Assembly (NCBI GenBank): GCA_050747525.1
Contig: JBOGOC010000102.1
Span: forward strand, 35,135-99,134
DNA from: JBOGOC01 sp050747525
GTDB lineage: Bacteria; Acidobacteriota; Polarisedimenticolia; JACPZX01; DASXTC01
Direction: 5' to 3'
DNA length: 64,000 bases
The notes beneath the pieces were generated by a model, which did not search any database, was not told the origin of the DNA, and saw only the letters and a program-made list of their open reading frames with translations. This document shows, piece by piece, positions 16,168 to 22,516 of this stretch. Every line of letters starts with the position of its first letter. The stretch's first letter is position 1. Position numbers and translations under genes: made by a program.

Positions 16168-16244
16168 CGGGGCGTGGCGCAGCCTGGTAGCGCACCTGCT
16201 TTGGGAGCAGGGGGCCGGAGGTTCGAATCCTCTCGCCCCGACCA
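16168..16244 (+). tRNA. tRNA-Pro(TGG)
   Basis: A full cloverleaf can be folded: acceptor CGGGGCG with CGCCCCG, D arm GCGC...GCGC, anticodon arm CTGC-TTTGGGA-GCAG giving anticodon TGG, T arm GGAGG-TTCGAAT-CCTCT, and ACCA encoded at the 3' end. Confidence 0.95.
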
Positions 16245-16275
16245 CCGATATCCTCTCCACGGAGACGGCCTCCAG

Positions 16276-17688
16276 GTGATCTGGCTCCAGCGCGCCCTCA
16301 TCGCGGCGACCGTCGTCCTGCTGGGATGGTTCCTTCCCACGCTCTTCTTCGACGACGCCTACATCACCTTCCGCTACGCCGTGAACCTGGCGGCCGGCGA
16401 CGGGTTCACGTGGAATCCCCCGGAGCGCGTGCTGGGAGTCACCACGCCGCTCTACACGCTTCTTCTGGCGGGCGCCGCGCGGGCGGGGGCCGACCTGGAG
16501 TCGGCGGCGCTGTGGTTCGGCCTGGGCGGGCATCTGCTGATGTGCCTCATTGTGTTCGAGGCGATGCGGCTGCTGATCCCCGATGAAGGGAAGGGGGCGG
16601 GCCTGGTCCCGCTGGGCGGGGCGCTGCTGTGCGCGCTGCATCCGCATCTGGCGCTGACGGCGATGGGGGGCATGGAGACGCCGCTGTACGTGGCGCTGCT
16701 GCTGGGCACGTTCGTGGCGGCGGCGCGCGGCGCATCCAGGGGCGCGGGCGGGCTGCTCGGTCTGGCGCTGCTCACGCGTCCCGACGCGGTGCTGGCGGCG
16801 CCGCCGGCCGCGTGGCTGCTGCGACGCGCCGGAGGCCGGCTGATGCCGGCGGCGATCACCGCGGCCGTGGTGACGGCTCCGTGGGTCCTGTACGCGATGT
16901 GGGCCTTCGGGTCGCCGTTGCCGCATTCCATCGCCGCCAAGAGGGTCGTGCATCCTTTCGGTCCCTTCCAGATCCTCCTGGAGTTCGGCTCGTTCCTGTG
17001 GGACGACCCGATGCTGCTGGCAGCCATCCCGCTGGCGCTGTGGGGGCTCGAGCGCCGCAAGCGCGAGCCGCTCTCGCTCGCGCTGGCGGCCTTCTGCGTG
17101 CTGTACCTGGCGGCGTACGCCGCGAGCGGCATCACGCCGTTTCCCTGGTATGTGAATCCGTTGCTGCCTCCGCTCCTGATGCTGGGCCTGGCGGGGGTGG
17201 ACGACCTGCTGGGGCGCGTCCGGATCGATCGGCGCCTCTCCTGGGCGGCGGTCCTGGTGGTGGCGCTGGGCTTTGCCGGTGTGCAGCTGGACAAGCAGAG
17301 CCGCATGCTGAGCGATGCGTGGGAGCAGTGGGAAGGCCAGTACGAGCTGGTGGCGCGCTGGCTCATGAGCAACTCGCGCCCGGGCGACCGGATCCTGGTG
17401 GGGGAGGTGGGCGTGGTGGGGTACCTGCTCCCCGAGCGCGTGGTGCTCGACTCGTCGGGGATCAACTCGCCCGAGGTGCTGAAGCTGCGCCGGGGGCGCA
17501 GGGAAGAAGACCCTCAGTGGACCCGCGATGTCATCCAGAAGCTGCGCCCGGACTACATCGCCACGTCGATCGACTACCTCAACATCCGTGTGTTGAGCGA
17601 GGAGCCATGGTTTCAGCAAAGCTACGAGCGGGTGGAGCCGCCCCTACTCGACAGGGAAGGTCAGGTCATCTTCAAGCGCCGCATCTGA
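16276..17688 (+). CDS. Polytopic GT-C-like membrane protein (glycosyltransferase-like)
   Basis: A 470-aa protein from GTG 16276. The frame is also open upstream, but that part is the translated tRNA-Pro gene. Roughly ten membrane segments are visible. Near the N-terminus a short acidic loop, FFDDAYITFRYA, resembles the first extracytoplasmic loop with the catalytic acidic residues of GT-C lipid-linked-sugar transferases. WNPPERVLGVTTPLYTLLL follows, as in many arabinosyl/mannosyl-transferase-like proteins. The C-terminal 130 residues form a soluble domain (RILVGEVGVVGYLLPERVVL). The donor and acceptor are unknown. The methyltransferase gene starts 20 bases downstream, so they may be cotranscribed. 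Confidence 0.75.
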   Translation: MIWLQRALIAATVVLLGWFLPTLFFDDAYITFRYAVNLAAGDGFTWNPPERVLGVTTPLYTLLLAGAARAGADLESAALWFGLGGHLLMCLIVFEAMRLLIPDEGKGAGLVPLGGALLCALHPHLALTAMGGMETPLYVALLLGTFVAAARGASRGAGGLLGLALLTRPDAVLAAPPAAWLLRRAGGRLMPAAITAAVVTAPWVLYAMWAFGSPLPHSIAAKRVVHPFGPFQILLEFGSFLWDDPMLLAAIPLALWGLERRKREPLSLALAAFCVLYLAAYAASGITPFPWYVNPLLPPLLMLGLAGVDDLLGRVRIDRRLSWAAVLVVALGFAGVQLDKQSRMLSDAWEQWEGQYELVARWLMSNSRPGDRILVGEVGVVGYLLPERVVLDSSGINSPEVLKLRRGRREEDPQWTRDVIQKLRPDYIATSIDYLNIRVLSEEPWFQQSYERVEPPLLDREGQVIFKRRI

Positions 17689-17708
17689 CCTCCGCGTGGC
17701 GGCGCCGC

Positions 17709-19517
17709 ATGACCGGCCAGCACGCCACGCGCGCCGACGTGGCCGACCTGGCGGGGGCCTTCTGCATCGGGGACGGCTGCGCGCGCGTGCTCGATCCGTC
17801 GTGCGGCGAAGGGGTGTTCTTGCAGCGCGCCGCGCTGCGGCTGCGGGCCTCCGGAGCGGGGTCAGGCGGGCTGACCGGTGTGGAGATCGATGCCGCGCTC
17901 GCCCGCGCCGCGCGCCGGCGCGTGCCCGGGGCCACCATCGTGCCCGGTGACTTCCTGGCCCTGGCGGCGTCACCGGCCGCAGGCCGGCACCCGTCGCCGC
18001 GGCGGCCGTTCGACGCGATCATTGGCAACCCGCCCTACGTGCGGCACGAGCTTCTGGGCGCCGCGCGCAAGAAGGAGCTGGCCGCGCTCGGCGGCCGGGA
18101 GGGGTGGCCCCGCCTGTCGGGGCGTTGCGACCTTCACGCCTGGTTCTGGGCCCCCGCGTTGTCGTGCCTGAAGGACGGTGGACGGCTGGCCTGGGTGGTG
18201 AGCGCCACCTGGATGGACGCGGGCTACGGGGCCGCGCTGCGGCAGTGGCTGACCGGGCACGCCGCGCTGGTGGCGGTGGTCGAGTCGGACGTGGAGAGCT
18301 GGTTCGACGAGGCGCGGGTGCGCACCGTGATCGTCGTGCTGGAGAAAGGGCGGCGCGCCGCCGAGGGCCCCGCCCGGTTCGTGCGCCTGTCGAGCCGGCT
18401 GGACGAGATCGCTCCCACGTCGCTTTCCGGCGAGACGCGGCGGGCGCGCCTCGACGCGCTGGCCAGCGACATCGTGAAGGGCGGCGCGTCGGGGCCGGGC
18501 TGGCGCGCGCGCGAGGTGGAGTCCGGCGGGCTGATCGGCTCCACGTGGGGATCGGCGCTGGCGGCCAGCGAGCTGTGCGTGGAGATGATCGGTCTGGCCG
18601 GGGAGCGCCTGGTCCCCCTGGATCGCGTGGCCACCGTGCGCTGGGGGATCAAGACGGGAGACGACCGCGTCTTCTTTCCAGCGCTCGAAGACGCGCCCCG
18701 GATGGAGCGCGGCGTCCTGTCGCCGGCGGTGTTCCGTCTGGCCGATCTGGATGGCGTCGTGGTGAAGCCTCGCCACGCGCGCCGGTCGTTGCTGCTGGTG
18801 GACACCCGCAGCCCGCGGCATCGCAGGCTCCTGGTCCGGCCGGGCTCGCGCGTCGCCGCGTGGCTGCGCGAAGCCGAGAAGAATCGAGCCACGCACCGAC
18901 GGCCCACCTGCAGGGCCCGCGAGCGCCACGGCGCTCCGGAGGAAGGCGGGCGCCGGTGGTTCGAGCTGCGCCCGGGGCCGCCGGGAGCGATCCTCTGGTC
19001 GATCATGCATCAGTACCGCCACCTGGCGCCGCTCAACCCGGCGGGCTGCCCGGCCAACGACAACCTCCTGCTGATCGATCCGCGTCCCGGCGTGAGCCCG
19101 CGGCTGCTCGCGGCGCTCCTGAACAGCCACGTGCAGGCGCTGCTCAAGGAGGCGGCGGGCCGGCGCCGCAATGAAGGGATGCTCAAGATGCAGGCGGCCG
19201 ACGTGCGCAGGATGCTGGTCCCCGATCCACGGCGGATCACGGCGGCGCGGGCGGCGGCTGTCATCAAGACCTTCGATGCGCTCGCCGGGCGGCGCATCGA
19301 CGCGGTGACGGCCGAGTGCCTGAAGCCGGATCGCATCCGCCTGGATCGCGCGGTGCTCGCCGCGCTGGGGCTGCCGGGCCGGACGGTGGAGTCCATGGCC
19401 CGGCGCATCGCGGCCGACCTGACCGCGATGCATGCGCGCGAGCGCGTGCGCGAGGGGGACGCCGTGCGCAGTCGCCGGCGCGGCCGCGCCCTCAGATCGG
19501 CTGGCGGCCCTGGATGA
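17709..19517 (+). CDS. N6-adenine DNA methyltransferase (NPPY type, with TaqI-like C-terminal region)
   Basis: A 602-aa protein from ATG 17709. The SAM-binding motif VLDPSCGEGVFLQRA near residue 30 and the catalytic motif IIGNPPYVRHE near 105 identify a gamma-class N6-adenine methyltransferase. The C-terminal half (WSIMHQYRHLAPLNPAGC, LLAALLNSHVQALLKEA, MLKMQAADVRRMLVP) resembles the DNA-recognition region of TaqI-like and type IIG enzymes. No endonuclease domain and no adjacent restriction gene are visible, so it may be a solitary methyltransferase with an epigenetic role, or the survivor of a restriction system. Its 3' end overlaps a small convergent gene by 26 bases. Confidence 0.85.
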   Translation: MTGQHATRADVADLAGAFCIGDGCARVLDPSCGEGVFLQRAALRLRASGAGSGGLTGVEIDAALARAARRRVPGATIVPGDFLALAASPAAGRHPSPRRPFDAIIGNPPYVRHELLGAARKKELAALGGREGWPRLSGRCDLHAWFWAPALSCLKDGGRLAWVVSATWMDAGYGAALRQWLTGHAALVAVVESDVESWFDEARVRTVIVVLEKGRRAAEGPARFVRLSSRLDEIAPTSLSGETRRARLDALASDIVKGGASGPGWRAREVESGGLIGSTWGSALAASELCVEMIGLAGERLVPLDRVATVRWGIKTGDDRVFFPALEDAPRMERGVLSPAVFRLADLDGVVVKPRHARRSLLLVDTRSPRHRRLLVRPGSRVAAWLREAEKNRATHRRPTCRARERHGAPEEGGRRWFELRPGPPGAILWSIMHQYRHLAPLNPAGCPANDNLLLIDPRPGVSPRLLAALLNSHVQALLKEAAGRRRNEGMLKMQAADVRRMLVPDPRRITAARAAAVIKTFDALAGRRIDAVTAECLKPDRIRLDRAVLAALGLPGRTVESMARRIAADLTAMHARERVREGDAVRSRRRGRALRSAGGPG

Positions 19518-19641
19518 TGCGGATGAGCACCACGCCGATGGCGAGCAGAAGCAGGATGTGGATGAAGCCGCCCAGCGTGTACGACGACACGATCCCGAGT
19601 ATCCACAGGATGAGCAGCAGAACGAAGATGGTCCACAGCAT
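19492..19641 (-). CDS. lmo0937-family small membrane protein, 49 aa
   Basis: The minus strand from ATG 19639-19641 encodes 49 residues that match the lmo0937-type pattern from end to end: MLWTIFVLLLILWILG, then SSYTLGGFIHILLLLAIG, ending IIQGRQPI. Two hydrophobic helices are separated by the conserved YTLGGFIH turn. AAGGAG stands about nine bases upstream. The family consists of short stress-associated membrane peptides of unknown function. Its 3' end overlaps the methyltransferase gene on the other strand by 26 bases. Confidence 0.88.
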   Translation of the reverse strand: MLWTIFVLLLILWILGIVSSYTLGGFIHILLLLAIGVVLIRIIQGRQPI

Positions 19642-19743
19642 GCACGTCGCTCCTTGCGGGGCCAATGCCAGGGACGTGAACGCGGGGTGAACGGAGCTTG
19701 GATCACCAGGGGGGGCTTCGCAACCCTGCGCCAGGGCGGGCGT

Positions 19744-19773
19744 TTGACAGCCGGAGGGAGGGGCCGTTAGACT
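19744..19773 (+). promoter_or_regulatory. Sigma70 promoter of the tRNA-Arg / tRNA-His pair
   Basis: A perfect TTGACA at 19744-19749 and TAGACT at 19768-19773 with an 18-base spacer. Transcription would start near 19780, about 20 bases before tRNA-Arg(CCG). Confidence 0.72.
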
Positions 19774-19802
19774 GTGCGTCCCAATGCAACTATGCAGTCG
19801 GT

Positions 19803-19879
19803 GCGCCTGTAGCTCAGCTGGATAGAGCGCCGGATTCCGGATCCGTAGGTCGGGGGTTCGAATCCCTCCAGGCGTACCA
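19803..19879 (+). tRNA. tRNA-Arg(CCG)
   Basis: Acceptor GCGCCTG pairs with CAGGCGT, D arm GCTC...GAGC, anticodon loop TTCCGGA (anticodon CCG), T arm GGGGG-TTCGAAT-CCCTC, and CCA encoded. The outermost pair of the anticodon stem looks mismatched, as in the tRNA-Arg(TCG) at 47249. Confidence 0.93.
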
Positions 19880-19890
19880 GCCTCACAGAT

Positions 19891-19967
19891 GGTGAGTGTA
19901 GCTCAGTTGGCAGAGCTCCGGATTGTGGTTCCGGCTGTCGAGGGTTCGAGTCCCTCCACTCACCCCA
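19891..19967 (+). tRNA. tRNA-His(GTG)
   Basis: Anticodon stem CCGGA/TCCGG with loop TTGTGGT gives anticodon GTG. The acceptor has the extra 5' G (position 19891) facing the discriminator C that is typical of tRNA-His. CCA is encoded. It follows tRNA-Arg(CCG) by eleven bases and is probably cotranscribed. Confidence 0.95.
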
Positions 19968-20006
19968 CCCAAACTTCCTGAGGAGGGCGCCATCGCCAGC
20001 TCCGCC

Positions 20007-20588
20007 ATGATCCACTTCGGCCGCGTGGCCTATCACCGGCGCCAGCTTCTGTCCATGGTGCTGCTGCTCGCGTCCATCCTGATGGCGCGCCCGCTCTTCG
20101 GGCGTCCCGTCGCCGACGCGGCGGCGCACGTCGTGGCCTTCGTCCTGGTGCTGTGCGGAGGCGCGCTGCGCTCCTGGGCCATGGGGCACCACACGTGGCG
20201 GCGCGTGCACGGTGAAGGCTCCGAGCGCTCGCTGATCACGGCGGGCCCTTACGCGATGGTGCGCAACCCTCTCTACCTGGGCACGCTGCTGATCTCCGCC
20301 GGCATCGCGCTGATGTCCGGCTCGTGGGTGATCATCACGGTGTACGTGGCGCTCTTCTGGACCGGCTACGTCGCCATCATCCTGTGGGAGGAGCGCCGGC
20401 TCGGAAAGGATTTCGGCGATCGATACCGCGCGTACTTCGACGGAGTGCCGCGCCTGGTTCCCAACGGAACGCTCTACGCGCATCCCGAAGGCACGTTCAA
20501 CATGTCCACGATGCTGCGCTGCATGGAGCCGGCCAAGACGCTGGGCTTCATGGCGGCGCTCGCGGTGATGCTCTACCTGAAGCAGTGA
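20007..20588 (+). CDS. Isoprenylcysteine carboxyl methyltransferase-like (ICMT/PEMT family) membrane protein
   Basis: A 193-aa protein from ATG 20007. Four or five hydrophobic segments are present with the family signature GPYAMVRNPLYLGTLLISAG and, near the C-terminus, EERRLGKDFGDRYRAYFDGV. Members methylate small lipophilic substrates using SAM bound at the membrane face. The best Shine-Dalgarno (AGGAGG, 19981-19986) is 20 bases before this ATG but only five before an in-frame ATC at 19992, so translation may begin there and add five residues. Upstream extension of the frame is only translated tRNA-His. The substrate is unknown. Confidence 0.8.
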   Translation: MIHFGRVAYHRRQLLSMVLLLASILMARPLFGRPVADAAAHVVAFVLVLCGGALRSWAMGHHTWRRVHGEGSERSLITAGPYAMVRNPLYLGTLLISAGIALMSGSWVIITVYVALFWTGYVAIILWEERRLGKDFGDRYRAYFDGVPRLVPNGTLYAHPEGTFNMSTMLRCMEPAKTLGFMAALAVMLYLKQ

Positions 20589-20598
20589 CTTTTGTCAC
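20585..20598. promoter_or_regulatory. CRP/FNR-family-like palindrome
   Basis: GTGACTTTTGTCAC matches the GTGA-N6-TCAC core of CRP-type operators exactly and is flanked by A on both sides. It overlaps the stop of the ICMT-like gene and lies about 165 bases upstream of the cold-shock gene. No regulator gene is nearby, so its use is a guess. Confidence 0.35.
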
Positions 20599-20760
20599 AG
20601 AGCAAATAGGTAGGCACCCGATACCACAAACAGGAACCACCGGATTACGCGAATTCATGTCCTCGCCTAGCATGGCGTCCATCGAACACATGGACATCGG
20701 CGCTGGCACTCGGGACCCTGCCCGGGGCTCTTGGCGGCGGTGCAAGGGGAGGAAACAGTG

Positions 20761-20970
20761 ATGGAAAACGGCAAGGTGAAGAAGGTCATGAAGGATCGCG
20801 GCTTCGGTTTCATCGCCATGGTGGACGGCAAGGAAGTCTTCTTCCACCGCAGCGAGTGCAGAGACGTCGAGTTCGACTCCCTCGAGCAGGGCCAGGAGGT
20901 CGGCTTCGAGCTCGAGCTGGTCCCCAAGGGCCCCCGGGCACGCAACGTCGTGCGCCGCTCCGCCCACTGA
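20761..20970 (+). CDS. Cold-shock-domain protein (CspA family)
   Basis: A 69-aa single-domain cold-shock protein. RNP1-like KDRGFGFIAM and RNP2-like EVFFHRSE are in place, with the C-terminal GPRARNVVR. GGGGAGG precedes the ATG by eight bases. It should bind single-stranded RNA or DNA as a chaperone. A GC-rich hairpin follows the gene (21002-21030), consistent with a monocistronic unit. Confidence 0.93.
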   Translation: MENGKVKKVMKDRGFGFIAMVDGKEVFFHRSECRDVEFDSLEQGQEVGFELELVPKGPRARNVVRRSAH

Positions 20971-21001
20971 AAAAGCCCCTTTTCCCCAGAATCAGGACGG
21001 C

Positions 21002-21030
21002 CCGCCGCGCGTGATACCTCCGCGCGGCGG
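21002..21030 (+). terminator. Hairpin after the cold-shock gene
   Basis: A perfect 10-bp stem (CCGCCGCGCG with CGCGCGGCGG) and a nine-base loop, 31 bases after the cold-shock stop codon. No T tract follows, so termination is likely but not certain. It ends 32 bases before the moaA start. Confidence 0.5.
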
Positions 21031-21062
21031 CCGCCCCCCTTGCCTTCTGATATCCTGAAACC

Positions 21063-22070
21063 GTGCTCCAGGACACGCTTTCACGGCCGATCCGGGATCT
21101 GCGCATCTCGGTGACGGACCGCTGCAACTTCCGGTGCCCGTACTGCATGCCGGCCGAGACCTACGGCCCGGCGTACACCTTTCTGCCACGCGCCGACATC
21201 CTGACCTTCGAGGAGATCACGCGGCTGGCCCGCCTGTTCATGGACCTCGGCGCGCAGAAGCTGCGCCTGACGGGAGGCGAGCCGCTGCTGCGCGAAGGCA
21301 TGCTCGAGCTGGTGCGCCAGCTGGCCGTCCTGCCGGGGCATCCCGATCTGGCCCTCACCACCAACGGCCTGCTGCTCGCCCCGGTGGCGCAGGCCCTCAA
21401 GGATGCGGGGCTCGGCCGCGTCACGGTGAGCCTGGACAGTCTCGACGAGCAGATCTTCCAGCGCATGAACGGACGGAGCCACGGCCCCGGCCGGATCCTC
21501 GAAGGGATCGAGGCGGCGGAGAAGGCCGGGCTGGCTCCGCTGAAGATCAACGCCGTGGTGGTGCGCGGGATGAACGAAGGCTCGGTGATCGATCTTGCGC
21601 GCCGCTTCCGCGGCACCGGCCACATCGTGCGCTTCATCGAGTACATGGACGTGGGCACGGTGAACGGCTGGAGGCTGGAGCAGGTGGTCCCCGCGGCCGA
21701 GATCCTGGAGCGCCTGTCGGCCGTCTTCCCCCTGTCGCCCGTGGCTCCCACGCACCCCGGCGAGGTGGCGCGCAGGTACCGCTACGACGATGGGGCGGGC
21801 GAGATCGGCCTCATCGCCTCGGTGACCATGCCCTTCTGCGGCGCCTGCTCGAGGGCCAGGCTCTCCACGGATGGGCGGCTCTACACGTGCCTGTTCGCGA
21901 CCGATGGGGTGGATCTCAAGGGGCCGATACGCGGGGGCGCCGGCGACGACGAGCTGCGGGACCTGATCGCCCGGCGCTGGAGGACGCGCGACGATCGCTA
22001 CTCGGAGATCCGCACGGCCCGCACCCCGCCCGCTCCCGGACGAATCGAGATGTACCAGATCGGCGGATAG
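21063..22070 (+). CDS. moaA: GTP 3',8-cyclase MoaA (molybdenum cofactor biosynthesis)
   Basis: A 335-aa radical-SAM enzyme from GTG 21063. The N-terminal 4Fe-4S motif is CNFRCPYC, the SAM-binding LRLTGGEPLLR follows, and the C-terminal cluster is CGACSRARLSTDGRLYTC. It converts GTP into 3',8-cyclo-dihydro-GTP, the first step of molybdopterin synthesis, in the cytoplasm. The length is normal. The usual C-terminal GG dipeptide is present (QIGG). No other moa gene is visible in the window, so the pathway genes are scattered. Confidence 0.95.
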   Translation: MLQDTLSRPIRDLRISVTDRCNFRCPYCMPAETYGPAYTFLPRADILTFEEITRLARLFMDLGAQKLRLTGGEPLLREGMLELVRQLAVLPGHPDLALTTNGLLLAPVAQALKDAGLGRVTVSLDSLDEQIFQRMNGRSHGPGRILEGIEAAEKAGLAPLKINAVVVRGMNEGSVIDLARRFRGTGHIVRFIEYMDVGTVNGWRLEQVVPAAEILERLSAVFPLSPVAPTHPGEVARRYRYDDGAGEIGLIASVTMPFCGACSRARLSTDGRLYTCLFATDGVDLKGPIRGGAGDDELRDLIARRWRTRDDRYSEIRTARTPPAPGRIEMYQIGG

Positions 22071-22153
22071 AGGCGTATACTTTTATCGCATTTCCGCCTC
22101 CTGCCCGGAGCACGGATGACACGCTTGCCTACGTGCGTCCACAGGAGGGCACC

Positions 22154-22504
22154 ATGGCTGAGATCCACGTCTACTTCCCGCAAAGCGGGTCCCCGATCGT
22201 CATGGGCGACCCGGTCCCGGTGCTCAAGAACGAGCACATCTTCTGGTGCATCCACAACAGCAACGAGAGCGTGAAGAAGGTGGAGATCTCCTTCGACCAG
22301 GGGGCCAAGTTCTTCCCCACCTCCGCCGGGGACAAGAGCACCATGTCCAAGGAGATGTCCGCCCGCCAGTGCATCTGGGGAAAGTCCCCTCACCCGCTGG
22401 GGAGCGGCCAGAAGCGCGACAAGTACACGGTGAAGGGGCTCGACGCCCTGGGACAGGGGGTCGGGGCGGAGCTGGATCCCGTCATCATCAGCGACGACCC
22501 CTAG
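22154..22504 (+). CDS. Small conserved-looking cytoplasmic protein, function unknown
   Basis: A 116-aa protein with AGGAGG six bases before ATG 22154 and a TATACT box at 22076-22081, so it is well set for expression. No signal peptide or membrane segment is present. The sequence alternates short beta-like stretches (EIHVYFPQSGSP, EHIFWCIHNSNESVKKVEI) and ends ELDPVIISDD, suggesting a small all-beta domain. Two Cys (about 33 and 73) could be metal or disulfide sites. I do not recognise the family. It converges on the kinase gene, whose stop is only 12 bases away. Confidence 0.72.
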   Translation: MAEIHVYFPQSGSPIVMGDPVPVLKNEHIFWCIHNSNESVKKVEISFDQGAKFFPTSAGDKSTMSKEMSARQCIWGKSPHPLGSGQKRDKYTVKGLDALGQGVGAELDPVIISDDP

Positions 22505-22516
22505 GAGCGGGTCCGC

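Noticed and set aside
16174..16275. N-terminal extension of the GT-C-like protein
   Set aside because: The extra residues are a translation of tRNA-Pro.
19923..20006. N-terminal extension of the ICMT-like protein to Met at 19923
   Set aside because: The extension is translated tRNA-His; only the ATC at 19992 remains a possible alternative start.
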